Positions 23,390 to 33,757 are shown, counted from the stretch's first letter. The stretch: DNA of 64,000 nt from Pseudomonas sp. B6002 (GCF_013385985.1 NZ_JACAOY010000011.1:107039-171038); one strand, 5' to 3'. The notes: generated from the letters alone by a model not told the origin. Translations and numbers: made by a program.

Positions 23390-25798
23390 ATGTCCTCATT
23401 CCTGCGTAACTCACCACAACCCTTGGCGCTGGCTATTGCGTTTGCCTTGGCCATCCCCACCAGCATGAGCATGGCGCCACGGGCGGCAGCCGCCGAGCAG
23501 TCCAGCGTGCAGACCTACGATCTGCCGGCCGGTGCCCTGGCTGACCAACTCAACCGGCTCGCCGCCCAGGCCGGCATCTACCTGGCAGGCAATGCCGCGC
23601 TCACCGCCGGCAAGACAGGCCCGGCGCTGCACGGCAGCTACACGGTCGACCAGGCACTGCAAACGCTATTGGCTGGCAGTGAGCTTACGGTGGTGCAGAC
23701 CGGCGAAGGGCGCTATCAATTGCAGCCGGGTGCAGGCGGCGCGTTGCAACTGGGCACGGTGTCGATCTCCGGCATGGCGCCGGGTTCGACCACTGAGGGC
23801 ACCGGCTTGTACACCACGTATTCGTCCAGCAGTTCGACGCGGTTAAACCTGACCCAAAAAGAAACCCCGCAATCGCTCACGGTCATCACCCGTCAGCGCC
23901 TCGACGATCAGAAGCTCACCAACCTCACCGAAGTGCTGGAAGCCACGCCGGGCATCACCGTGCTGCGCGTCGGTGTAGGCGCGGAGAACGATACATACTG
24001 GTCCCGTGGTTTTCAGATCAACAACTTCGAGATCGACGGCGTACCCACCTCGGCGCGTCTGGACAACACCACGCAAAACACCGCGATGTACGACCGTGTT
24101 GAAGTGGTGCGCGGCGCCACTGGTCTGATCAGCGGCTCGGGCACGCCCTCGGCGACCATCAACCTGATCCGCAAGCGCCCGACCGCCGAGGTCCAGGCCA
24201 GCATCACGGGAGAGGCGGGCAGTTGGGACCGTTATGGCACGGGCTTTGATGTCTCCGGGCCTTTGAACGACAGCGGCAATGTTCGCGGGCGCCTGGTGGT
24301 GGACTACAAGAAACAGAACTCCTGGGTCGACCGCGTCAACACCGACTCGCAACTGGTGTACGGCATTTCCGAGTTCGACCTGAGCGACGCCACCATGCTC
24401 ACGGTGGGTTTCAGCTATATCAACAACCAGGTCAACGACCCGCTGCGCACCGGCTTCCAGATGTTCTACAGCAACGGCAACCGCACCCATTTCAGCCGCT
24501 CCGCCAACAGCGCGCCGGACTGGGCGTACAACGACCGCAAGCAGACCAACGTCTTCACCTCCATCGAGCACCAGTTCGACAACGGTTGGAGCGGCAAGGT
24601 GGAAGTTAGCCACACGCAGAATCAGTTCGATGAACTGATCAACTACATGAATGGCGACATCGATCAGGCCACGGGTGCGGGCGCTTACCTGTACCCCAAC
24701 CGCTGGTCCGGTACACCGCGCCAGAACAACCTCGATGCCTACCTTACCGGCCCCTTCAGCCTGCTCGGCCGCGAGCATGAGTTGATCGCCGGCGTCACGA
24801 TGTCGCGCTACAACGAAAACACCCCGAGCCACGGCGGTTGGTTCGGCTCCTGGACCGGCTACGACGGCACGGTGCCCAACATCTTCAACTGGAACGGCAG
24901 CGGCGCCAATCGCCCGGACACCACGCCGGTGGGCAAGACCCACATCGAAGAAAACCAGTACGCCGCCTACCTGACCTCGCGCTTTCATGTCACCGACAAC
25001 ACCGCGGTCATCCTCGGCAGCCGCGTCACCAACTGGAAGCGCAACAACGAATCCAGCGTGTACGCCGATCCAACCCAAAACACTGAGAGCAAGGAAACCC
25101 GCAACGGCGTTTTCCTGCCCTATGCCGGTATCGTCTACGACCTGAGCGAGACGTGGGCGGTGTACGCCAGCTACACCAAAATCTTCAACCCGCAGGCCTA
25201 CGGCGTCCACGACGAAAACAACAAAGCCCTCGACCCCCAGGAAGGCACCGGCTACGAAGTCGGGGTAAAAGGCAGCTTCAACGACGACAAACTCAACGCC
25301 AGCCTGGCGCTGTTCAAGATCGACCAAGACAACCTCGCGGTGTACGTGCGCGCGCCGGACATCTACCGCCTGGAGCAAGGCACCACCACCCAAGGCGTCG
25401 AACTGGAACTCAACGGCGAACTGAGCGAAGGCTGGCAAGCGTCGGCGGGCTATGCGTACAGCGTGAGCACCAACCAGGACGATCAGCGCATTGTCACCAC
25501 CAGCCCACGGCACAGCCTCAAAACCTTCACCACGTATCGCCTGCCGGGTGTGCTCGACAAGATCACCGTGGGCGGTGGCGTGAACTGGCAGAGCAAGACG
25601 GGGATGGACCTGCACACGTTCGATCAGGGCAGTTATGCACTGACCAATTTGATGGCGCGGTATGACATCAGCAAGAACCTGAGTGCCACGTTGAACGTGA
25701 ATAATGTGTTTGATCGCAGCTACTACGCGTATGCGGATAGCTGGAGTGTTTATGGCGCGCCGCGTAATTTTATGACGAGTTTTAAGTATACGTTTTGA
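23390..25798 (+). CDS. TonB-dependent siderophore receptor with signalling (STN) domain
   Basis: An 802-aa outer-membrane receptor. Signal peptide to about residue 37 (RAAAAEQ); STN domain 40-115 (DLPAGALADQLNRLAAQAGIYL); plug with TPQSLTVITRQRLDD and LTEVLEATPGITV; then a 22-strand barrel ending in the canonical SFKYTF. The barrel and plug resemble FpvA/FoxA/FhuE-type ferric-hydroxamate or pyoverdine receptors; the exact siderophore is unknown. With FecI and FecR just upstream it forms a complete cell-surface signalling unit. ATG 23390 begins the signal peptide; the ribosome site is weak. Confidence 0.94.
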   Translation: MSSFLRNSPQPLALAIAFALAIPTSMSMAPRAAAAEQSSVQTYDLPAGALADQLNRLAAQAGIYLAGNAALTAGKTGPALHGSYTVDQALQTLLAGSELTVVQTGEGRYQLQPGAGGALQLGTVSISGMAPGSTTEGTGLYTTYSSSSSTRLNLTQKETPQSLTVITRQRLDDQKLTNLTEVLEATPGITVLRVGVGAENDTYWSRGFQINNFEIDGVPTSARLDNTTQNTAMYDRVEVVRGATGLISGSGTPSATINLIRKRPTAEVQASITGEAGSWDRYGTGFDVSGPLNDSGNVRGRLVVDYKKQNSWVDRVNTDSQLVYGISEFDLSDATMLTVGFSYINNQVNDPLRTGFQMFYSNGNRTHFSRSANSAPDWAYNDRKQTNVFTSIEHQFDNGWSGKVEVSHTQNQFDELINYMNGDIDQATGAGAYLYPNRWSGTPRQNNLDAYLTGPFSLLGREHELIAGVTMSRYNENTPSHGGWFGSWTGYDGTVPNIFNWNGSGANRPDTTPVGKTHIEENQYAAYLTSRFHVTDNTAVILGSRVTNWKRNNESSVYADPTQNTESKETRNGVFLPYAGIVYDLSETWAVYASYTKIFNPQAYGVHDENNKALDPQEGTGYEVGVKGSFNDDKLNASLALFKIDQDNLAVYVRAPDIYRLEQGTTTQGVELELNGELSEGWQASAGYAYSVSTNQDDQRIVTTSPRHSLKTFTTYRLPGVLDKITVGGGVNWQSKTGMDLHTFDQGSYALTNLMARYDISKNLSATLNVNNVFDRSYYAYADSWSVYGAPRNFMTSFKYTF

Positions 25799-26198
25799 AT
25801 CGCACCGGATTCGCTAGACGCCTTGCAGCCCCGTTTGGCGAATGAGGTGGTGCTCAAGCGTGTGTGTAGGTCGGTGAGTTGAAGTTGTATGAGCTGGCGT
25901 CTTCGCAGGAAAGCCAGCTCCCACAGGGGGATTGCGTTTCAAGGTGGAGAGGGCGGTGAGCAGTGAATTCGCTGGCTGCCGACTTCTCTGCAGGCGAAAA
26001 AAAAGACCTTGAATTTCAAGGTCTTTTTTTAAGATGGTGCCCCGAGGGAGGCTGGAGCCTCCCATATCATCCGTAGCTTACAGATCGGTAATATGGTTAG
26101 GGATACACGGAGGGATACAAGCTGCTTGGGCCTTTGATCTTGCAATCCTAAGTTTGGTTATGAACGATCCGTAAACCCCCTCGTTCTCTGCCAGGAAT
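25799..26198. other. Intergenic: left copy of tRNA-Leu repeat, REP and terminator
   Basis: This 400-bp gap holds the left member of a long direct repeat (about 25862-26050), with a REP unit, a terminator copy and 16 bp identical to the tRNA-Leu 3' end. A perfect palindrome GGGAGGCTGGAGCCTCCC follows at 26046-26063, then GGGATACACGGAGGGATACA at 26099-26118, a short direct repeat of the sort seen at integrase arm sites. I find no integrase ORF here. Confidence 0.65.
25862..26050. repeat. Left direct repeat (REP + terminator + tRNA-Leu 3' end)
   Basis: This ~190-bp segment repeats at a constant offset of 1,350 bp (27212-27400) with scattered mismatches and no gaps. It contains a REP unit (25890-25927), a copy of the tRNA terminator (25997-26033) and TGGTGCCCCGAGGGAG at 26035-26050, identical to the last 16 nt of tRNA-Leu. 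It may be an attachment-site remnant or half of a segmental duplication. Confidence 0.8.
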
Positions 26199-26417
26199 TT
26201 AGCTGGTGTGGCAAGGATTGCAGCAATAGTAACAACCATTAATTTTTAGTGTGGGATTTGCTACCCGAGCGGCGCTGACTGCGCCGGTGCAGGTGAGATG
26301 ATTTCCGAGTGGTACCTGATTCTCCGGCCTTGGCATGAAGCTGCAGCCAATCGTTGTGTTATGCACTTCGTAGTCGCCGTTGGCCTGTACGTTTCTATTC
26401 ACGACAAATGATTGCAT
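26199..26417 (-). CDS. Small cysteine-rich conserved hypothetical protein
   Basis: A 72-aa protein, MQSFVVNRNVQANGDYEVHN at the start and NGCYYCCNPCHTS at the end. Cysteines at GCSF, LTCTG and CYYCCNPC suggest metal binding. I recall small Pseudomonas and Xanthomonas proteins with this same DYEVHN...C...CYYCC..CHTS pattern and no assigned role. The ATG at 26417 has GAGGA eight bases upstream, a good ribosome site. It lies inside the interval bounded by the tRNA-Leu direct repeats, so it is likely accessory cargo. Confidence 0.72.
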   Translation of the reverse strand: MQSFVVNRNVQANGDYEVHNTTIGCSFMPRPENQVPLGNHLTCTGAVSAARVANPTLKINGCYYCCNPCHTS

Positions 26418-26839
26418 TGGCTAGTCCTCGCTTCCGTGTGTCGGATCGGTAATGACTCAATATTTAGCAATGTGTGCTGTGTTCGCTGAGTTGCACGAAG
26501 ACCAGCACGGAAGGAGGGTAGCTGGAGGATGGCAGAAAGCAATCAGTCTCCAGAATGGTGCTGGGGACCCTGGCACTATCTGAAGTACACGGGGCATGAA
26601 ACCCGCGGGATCGAGTGAGTGGGAGGTGCCGGAAGTTACTGAAATTTCAATCGTTGAAATTGAAAGGATCTTGAAGAAAAAGGGCCATCGTTTCAGCTTC
26701 GGTAAAGGTGGCTATATCTGTTGCTGATAGTGAGCACCTGCATGGCGTCAACCATGGTGATGGATGTCAGCCCGCGCATAGCTGCCACCTATTCGCATGA
26801 GAAACGAACGTGGCAGCTCTCTACATTAGGAGCTAAGCA
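26418..26839. other. Intergenic stretch of the tRNA-Leu island with short ORFs
   Basis: Lower-GC sequence with no gene longer than about 45 codons. It should hold the promoter of the leftward cysteine-rich gene. A 43-codon ORF (26596-26727) and a 29-codon ORF (26529-26618) overlap in different frames and may be remnants of a decayed gene. The right end leads into the coupled leader/DUF3077 pair. Confidence 0.5.
26596..26727 (+). CDS. Possible 43-aa small protein or gene remnant
   Basis: The ORF starts MKPAGSSEWEVPEVTEISIV and ends FGKGGYICC. It is hydrophilic with a charged helix (EIERILKKKGHRF) and a terminal Gly-Gly-Tyr-Ile-Cys-Cys. The ribosome site is weak. It could be a genuine small gene or the tail of a broken one; the 29-codon ORF upstream in another frame favours decay. 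No family recognised. Confidence 0.3.
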   Translation: MKPAGSSEWEVPEVTEISIVEIERILKKKGHRFSFGKGGYICC

Positions 26840-26914
26840 ATGAGCGTTTCTGATAGGTCGTATCTTTGCAATCCCACAACCCAGACCTCCACCTATCTGG
26901 GAGGTGCCCAATGA
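26840..26914 (+). CDS. 24-aa leader ORF coupled to the DUF3077 gene
   Basis: ATG at 26840 with a strong ribosome site (TTAGGAGCTAAGCA, spacing 7). It encodes MSVSDRSYLCNPTTQTSTYL plus four residues and stops at TGA 26912-26914, overlapping the DUF3077 ATG (ATGA). A hairpin that masks the next ribosome site lies within its last codons, so its translation would open that site. The peptide itself is not recognised. Confidence 0.55.
   Translation: MSVSDRSYLCNPTTQTSTYLGGAQ
26885..26906 (+). promoter_or_regulatory. Hairpin masking the ribosome site of the DUF3077 gene
   Basis: ACCTCC (26885-26890) is complementary to GGAGGT (26900-26905), which is the ribosome site of the ATG at 26911. An alternative pairing, CACCT (26890-26894) with AGGTG (26902-26906), would block the same site. 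Either way, ribosomes finishing the leader ORF would melt the structure. Confidence 0.5.
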
Positions 26915-27219
26915 TCAACCCACCCCTCAACAAAACCCTCGGAGTCATCACCTTCTCCACCTGCGGCAAACAGCCCAACCTTCACCGCCTATTCCGCGTC
27001 AATTCCGGCGTACCCATTCGCGATGCCCTTGAGCATGCCTCAGAGCTTCTCCACTGTTCAAAAATGCTGGCATTGGGTGCGGCGATGGACACGAACGCGG
27101 ATTGCTATGCCTGGGCGGCACATTATTTGGCGGAGATGGCGAAGGCGGTGGTGGATGATTTGGCGAATGGAATGTTGCCGAATGGGCTGGTGGAGGAGGG
27201 TGAAGCGGTTGGTGTGTAG
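26911..27219 (+). CDS. DUF3077 family protein
   Basis: A 102-aa protein carrying the DUF3077 pattern common in pseudomonads: LFRVNSGVPIRDALEHASEL, LLHCSKMLALGAAMD and YAWAAHYLAEMAKAVVDDLA. Function unknown; members are usually small cytoplasmic proteins encoded near variable loci. ATG 26911 has GGGAGGT upstream, but this is paired in a hairpin, so expression should depend on the overlapping leader ORF. The last codons and stop lie at the edge of the right direct repeat, and a trace of the same 3' end precedes the left repeat at about 25833-25870. Confidence 0.82.
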   Translation: MINPPLNKTLGVITFSTCGKQPNLHRLFRVNSGVPIRDALEHASELLHCSKMLALGAAMDTNADCYAWAAHYLAEMAKAVVDDLANGMLPNGLVEEGEAVGV

Positions 27220-27400
27220 GCGGGTGATTTGATGGTGTTGGGGCTGGCGCCTTCGCAGGCAAGCCAGCTCCCACAGGGGGATTGCGTTTCAAGGTAGAGA
27301 GGGCGGTGAGCAGTGATTTCGCCGGCTGCCCACTTTTCTGCAGGCGAAAAAAAAGACCTTGAATTTCAAGGTCTTTTTTTAAGATGGTGCCCCGAGGGAG
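27212..27400. repeat. Right direct repeat (REP + terminator + tRNA-Leu 3' end)
   Basis: Right partner of 25862-26050, offset by exactly 1,350 bp. It contains a REP unit (27239-27277), the tRNA-Leu terminator and the tRNA 3' end. Because the intact tRNA is here, this is the functional copy. Confidence 0.8.
27347..27383 (-). terminator. Terminator of tRNA-Leu
   Basis: Stem AAAGACCTTGAA / TTCAAGGTCTTT flanked by A and T runs, immediately after the tRNA 3' end on the minus strand. The same structure is copied at 25997-26033, where no tRNA is attached. Confidence 0.85.
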
Positions 27401-27469
27401 ACTCGAACTCCCACTCCTTTCGAAAACGGATTTTGAATCCGCCGCGTCTACCAATTCCGCCATCAGGGC
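27385..27469 (-). tRNA. tRNA-Leu (anticodon CAA)
   Basis: An 85-nt class II tRNA including an encoded CCA. Acceptor arms GCCCTGA (5') and TCGGGGC (3') pair over seven bases; the D-arm contains TGGTAGACG; the anticodon loop TTCAAAA gives CAA at 27433-27435; a long variable arm (GTTTTCGAAAGGAG region) and T-arm GGGAGTTCGAGTCTCCC follow. It reads UUG leucine codons. The 3' end is the repeated sequence bounding the island to its left, which makes it a likely integration site. Confidence 0.97.
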
Positions 27470-27577
27470 TCAATGGCGGCGAAGTATAGAGAGGTGATTA
27501 CCGTTGGTCAATCACGTTTCATGGTCAATTTTCACTATTTCCGCTAGACTTCCCGGCCCTGCTAGACGAACCCCATC

Positions 27578-29748
<2,171 letters not shown>

Positions 29749-29791
29749 GTTTTCCGACCCTAAGATTCACTATTTGCAACTGGAGTGCTAA

Positions 29792-30130
29792 ATGAGCTTT
29801 TTTATCTCTAACGCCATGGCTGATGCCGCTGCGCCTGCCGCTGCCGGTCCTATGGGCGGTGGTTTCGAGTGGATTTTCCTGGTCGGCTTCCTGGTCATCT
29901 TCTACCTGATGATCTGGCGTCCACAGGCCAAGCGCGCCAAAGAGCAGAAAAACCTGCTGGGCAGCCTGCAAAAAGGTGACGAAGTTGTGACCACCGGCGG
30001 TATCGCTGGCAAGATCACCAAGGTTTCCGACGCTTTCGTGGTTCTGGAAGTCTCCGACACCGTAGAAATGAAGTTCCAGAAGGGCGCCATCGCCGCCACG
30101 CTGCCAAAAGGCACGCTCAAAGCGATCTGA
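29792..30130 (+). CDS. yajC: Sec translocon accessory subunit YajC
   Basis: A 112-aa single-span membrane protein. The helix EWIFLVGFLVIFYLMIWRPQ is followed by the conserved RPQAKRAKEQKNLLGSLQKGD and VVTTGGIAGKI blocks. It partners SecDF and SecYEG in protein export. The next gene, secD, starts 62 bp downstream. Confidence 0.97.
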   Translation: MSFFISNAMADAAAPAAAGPMGGGFEWIFLVGFLVIFYLMIWRPQAKRAKEQKNLLGSLQKGDEVVTTGGIAGKITKVSDAFVVLEVSDTVEMKFQKGAIAATLPKGTLKAI

Positions 30131-30192
30131 GTAACAACCTTTACCAATCGACGGGGCGCGCAAGGCGCCCCGCGTTATAAGCGGGCGGCGTG

Positions 30193-32061
30193 ATGCTGAA
30201 CAAATACCCTCTGTGGAAATACGTACTGATCCTGGCGGTGCTGGCGATCGGTTTTATTTATTCCGCTCCCAATCTTTATCCTGATGACCCGGCGATCCAG
30301 ATCACTGGCGCCAGCACTTCGCTGCAGGTCAATCAGGCTGACCTGGAGCGCGCGAGCAAAGCGCTCACCGACGCGGGCATCCAGGTCAAAGCGGCAACAT
30401 TGGCGGCTGATGCGAAGGGCGGCTTGTTGCGCCTGACCAAGGCAGAAGACCAATTGCCGGCCAAAGACGTCGTGCGCAAGGCCATGGGCGACGACTACGT
30501 AGTCGCGCTCAACCTGGCACAGACCACGCCAAAATGGCTGCGCAGCATTGGCGCGCACCCGATGAAGCTGGGTCTGGACTTGTCCGGTGGTGTGCACTTC
30601 CTGCTGGAAGTCGACATGGACAAAGCCCTCGACGCGCGTCTGAAGGTCTACGAAGGCGACGTAAAGAGCCTGCTGCGCAAAGAGAAGTTGCGTTATCGCA
30701 GCCTGCCGCAGCTCAACGGTGCCATCCAGCTGGGCTTCTCTGATGAAGCGTCCCGCGAACAGGCCCGTGCGCTGGTGCGCAAGAACTTCAACGATTTCGA
30801 CATCGTACCGGCCGACCTGAACGGTCAACCTGTACTGCGTCTGGCGATGACCCCGGCCAAGCTGGCGGAAATCCGTGAATACTCCATCAAGCAGAACTTG
30901 ACCACGGTACGTAACCGCGTCAACGAACTGGGTGTGGCCGAGCCGATCGTTCAGCGCCAAGGTGCCAACCGCATCGTGGTTGAGCTGCCGGGCGTACAGG
31001 ACACCGCTGAAGCCAAGCGTATCCTGGGTAAAACCGCCAACCTGGAATTCCGATTGGCCGCTGAGCCGGGTGCTACCCGTGCCACTGCCGAGGAATTCGA
31101 GTTCCGCGAAGGCAACCGTCCTCCAGCGCTGATCGAGCGTAGCCTGATCATCACCGGTGACCAGGTCACCGACGCCAAGGCGGGTTTTGGCGAGCACGGC
31201 ACGCCTGAAGTGAACATCCGCCTGGATGGTCACGGCGGCGAACTGATGAGCCGCGCCACGCGCAGCAACGTCGGTCGCAGCATGGCGGTAATCTTTATCG
31301 AACAGCGTCCGGTCACCACTTACACCAAGCAAGTGGTCGACGGCGTCGAGAAAGACGTACCGGTACAGACCTTCAAGGAAGAGAAGAAGATCATCAGCCT
31401 GGCGACCATCCAGTCGCCGCTGGGGGCTCAATTCCGCATCACCGGCCTGAATGGCCAGGGCGAGTCGTCCGAACTGGCGCTGCTGTTGCGTGCCGGTGGC
31501 CTGGCGGCTCCGATGTACTTCGCTGAAGAACGTACCATCGGCCCAAGCCTGGGTGCTGACAACATCACCAAGGGTATCGACGCGGCCTTGTGGGGCATGC
31601 TGTTCGTTTCCCTGTTCATCATCGCCATCTATCGCTTCTTCGGCATCATCGCCACCGTAGCCCTGGCGGGCAACATGGTGATGCTGCTGGCCCTGATGTC
31701 GTTGCTGGGTGCTACCCTGACCTTGCCAGGTATCGCCGGTATCGTACTGACCATGGGTATGGCGGTAGACGCCAACGTGCTGATCTTCTCGCGGATCCGT
31801 GAAGAGATCGCGGCGGGCATGACCGTACAGCGTGCAATCAACGAAGGCTTCGGCCGGGCATTTACCGCGATTCTCGACTCCAACTTGACCACCTTGCTGG
31901 TCGGCGGGATTCTCTTTGCGATGGGCACCGGCCCGGTCAAAGGTTTTGCGGTGACCATGTCCCTCGGTATCTTTACCTCGATGTTCACGGCCATCATGGT
32001 GACCCGCGCAATGGTCAACCTGATCTTTGGCGGGCGTGACTTCAAGAAGTTGTGGATTTAA
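30193..32061 (+). CDS. secD: Protein translocase subunit SecD
   Basis: A 622-aa RND-type membrane protein using the proton gradient to pull preproteins out of SecYEG. One N-terminal helix (MLNKYPLWKYVLILAVLAIG), a large periplasmic region with the DLSGGVHFLLEVD block, and five C-terminal helices including GMAVDANVLIFSRIREE. ATG 30193 is the family start; a GTG directly before it (30190) is less likely. secF follows after 9 bp. Confidence 0.97.
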   Translation: MLNKYPLWKYVLILAVLAIGFIYSAPNLYPDDPAIQITGASTSLQVNQADLERASKALTDAGIQVKAATLAADAKGGLLRLTKAEDQLPAKDVVRKAMGDDYVVALNLAQTTPKWLRSIGAHPMKLGLDLSGGVHFLLEVDMDKALDARLKVYEGDVKSLLRKEKLRYRSLPQLNGAIQLGFSDEASREQARALVRKNFNDFDIVPADLNGQPVLRLAMTPAKLAEIREYSIKQNLTTVRNRVNELGVAEPIVQRQGANRIVVELPGVQDTAEAKRILGKTANLEFRLAAEPGATRATAEEFEFREGNRPPALIERSLIITGDQVTDAKAGFGEHGTPEVNIRLDGHGGELMSRATRSNVGRSMAVIFIEQRPVTTYTKQVVDGVEKDVPVQTFKEEKKIISLATIQSPLGAQFRITGLNGQGESSELALLLRAGGLAAPMYFAEERTIGPSLGADNITKGIDAALWGMLFVSLFIIAIYRFFGIIATVALAGNMVMLLALMSLLGATLTLPGIAGIVLTMGMAVDANVLIFSRIREEIAAGMTVQRAINEGFGRAFTAILDSNLTTLLVGGILFAMGTGPVKGFAVTMSLGIFTSMFTAIMVTRAMVNLIFGGRDFKKLWI

Positions 32062-32070
32062 GGGGCTGCC

Positions 32071-32985
32071 ATGTTACGTACAATCAACTTCATGGGCGTT
32101 CGCAACGTTGCGTTCGGCGTCACCGTACTCCTTACCGTTCTGGCGTTGTTCAGCTGGTTCCATAAGGGGCTGAACTATGGTCTGGACTTCACCGGCGGTA
32201 CGCTCATCGAGCTGACCTACGAGAAGCCGGCCGACGTTACCCTGGTGCGCAGCGAGTTGGTCAAGGCCGGCTATCACGAAGCCATCGTGCAGAGCTTTGG
32301 TGCAACCACCGACCTGCTGGTGCGTATGCCTGGCGAAGACCCGCAACTGGGTCACCAGGTGGCCGAGGCCTTGCAGAAGGTCGGCGGCGACAACCCGGCG
32401 TCGGTCAAGCGTGTCGAGTTCGTGGGCCCGCAAGTAGGTGAAGAGCTGCGCGACCAAGGCGGCCTGGGCATGCTGATGGCGCTGGTCGGCATCATGATCT
32501 ACCTGGCTTTCCGCTTTCAGTGGAAGTTCGGTGTCGGCGCCATTGTGTCGCTGATCCACGACGTGATCGTGACCGTGGGTATCCTGGCGTACTTCCAGGT
32601 GACCTTCGACCTGACCGTACTGGCGGCTGTGCTGGCGATCATTGGTTACTCCCTCAACGACACCATCGTAGTATTCGATCGGGTCCGTGAGAACTTTCGC
32701 GTACTGCGCAAGGCGTCGTTGATCGAGAACATCAACGTCTCCACCACTCAGACCCTGTTGCGGACCATGGCGACGTCGATCTCCACCTTGCTGGCGATCG
32801 CGGCCCTGATGATCTTTGGTGGCGACAACTTGTGGGGCTTCTCCCTGGCGCTGTTCATCGGCGTTCTGGCGGGTACCTACTCGTCGATCTACATCGCCAA
32901 CGTGGTGTTGATCTGGCTGAACCTCAACAGCGAAGACCTGATCCCTCCTGCTGCAACCGGCAAGGAGGTCGACGACCGCCCTTGA
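32071..32985 (+). CDS. secF: Protein translocase subunit SecF
   Basis: A 304-aa partner of SecD with six membrane helices. Motifs include NYGLDFTGGTLIELTY near the N-terminus, VEFVGPQVGEELRDQG, and GYSLNDTIVVFDRVRENFR in helix 4, which carries the proton-pathway Asp. A terminator follows at 33015. Confidence 0.98.
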   Translation: MLRTINFMGVRNVAFGVTVLLTVLALFSWFHKGLNYGLDFTGGTLIELTYEKPADVTLVRSELVKAGYHEAIVQSFGATTDLLVRMPGEDPQLGHQVAEALQKVGGDNPASVKRVEFVGPQVGEELRDQGGLGMLMALVGIMIYLAFRFQWKFGVGAIVSLIHDVIVTVGILAYFQVTFDLTVLAAVLAIIGYSLNDTIVVFDRVRENFRVLRKASLIENINVSTTQTLLRTMATSISTLLAIAALMIFGGDNLWGFSLALFIGVLAGTYSSIYIANVVLIWLNLNSEDLIPPAATGKEVDDRP

Positions 32986-33014
32986 TGGGTGCTTGTTGAT
33001 CTGCTGTTACAAAG

Positions 33015-33048
33015 AAGGCACGAGTATTGAACTCGTGCCTTTTTTTTT
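33015..33048 (+). terminator. Terminator of the queA-secF operon
   Basis: Stem AAGGCACGAGT / ACTCGTGCCTT with a 5-nt loop, followed by a run of nine T. Confidence 0.92.
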
Positions 33049-33108
33049 GCTCCAAGGCTGGGTATAGCGCGGACGTTTCGGTCCGTTTGTGATGGTCAGG
33101 AGGTTCAC

Positions 33109-33651
33109 GTGAACAAGTCGTTGCTGGTTGGTGCGGTATTGGGTGCTGTCGGTGTGACTGCCGGGGGTGCTGTTGCCACCTACAGCCTGGTAAAAAGCGG
33201 CCCTGAGTATGCGCAAGTGCTGGCGGTGCAGCCGGTCAAGACCCAGATCAAAACCCCGCGCGAGGTCTGCAAGGACGTCGCCGTGACCCGGCAGAAGCCG
33301 GTAGAAGATCAACATCAGATCATCGGCACCGTGGTCGGTGCGCTGGCAGGTGGCCTGTTGGGCAACCAGGTCGGTGGCGGTAATGGCAAGAAGCTGGCCA
33401 CCGTGGCCGGTGCAGTAGGTGGTGGTTATGCCGGTAACAAGGTTCAGGAAGGTATGCAGAACCGCGATACCTACACCACCACACAAACCCGTTGTAACAC
33501 CGTCAACGACATCAGCGACAAGGTGGTCGGTTATGACGTGCGTTACACCCTGGATGGCAAAGAGGGCTCGGTGCGCATGGAGCGTGATCCGGGCAACCAG
33601 ATTCCGGTCGACAAAGAAGGTCGCCTGATTCTCGGCCAGAACCAGCAGTAA
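33109..33651 (+). CDS. Glycine-zipper 2TM-domain envelope protein
   Basis: A 180-aa protein from a GTG with AGGAGG eight bases upstream. An N-terminal hydrophobic segment (LLVGAVLGAVGVTAGGAVATY) is followed by a glycine-zipper repeat (IIGTVVGALAGGLLGNQVGG, ATVAGAVGGGYAGNKVQ) of the 17-kDa-antigen family, then a soluble C-terminal domain (YDVRYTLDGKEGSVRMERDPG). No lipobox is seen. Members are outer-membrane or envelope-stress proteins. Monocistronic. Confidence 0.87.
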   Translation: MNKSLLVGAVLGAVGVTAGGAVATYSLVKSGPEYAQVLAVQPVKTQIKTPREVCKDVAVTRQKPVEDQHQIIGTVVGALAGGLLGNQVGGGNGKKLATVAGAVGGGYAGNKVQEGMQNRDTYTTTQTRCNTVNDISDKVVGYDVRYTLDGKEGSVRMERDPGNQIPVDKEGRLILGQNQQ

Positions 33652-33666
33652 TTGACACCACAATAC

Positions 33667-33757
33667 CTGTAGGAGCCGGCTTGCCGGCGATAGCGGTAGG
33701 TCAGTATTAAGAGCGCTGACAGATAGATCGCCATCGCCGGCAAGCCGGCTCCTACAG
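33667..33757. repeat. REP pair (inverted)
   Basis: Two inverted REP units of the TGTAGGAGCCGGCTTGCCGG type enclosing about 45 bp, between a rightward gene and the leftward suhB. Confidence 0.9.

Noticed and set aside
26051-26198. Integrase or phage gene next to the left tRNA repeat
   Set aside because: Sequence resembles arm-site repeats, but no integrase motif or open frame of useful length was found.
26529-26618. 29-codon ORF with an upstream AAGGAGGG
   Set aside because: Too short and overlapped by another frame; kept only as a possible remnant within a finding.
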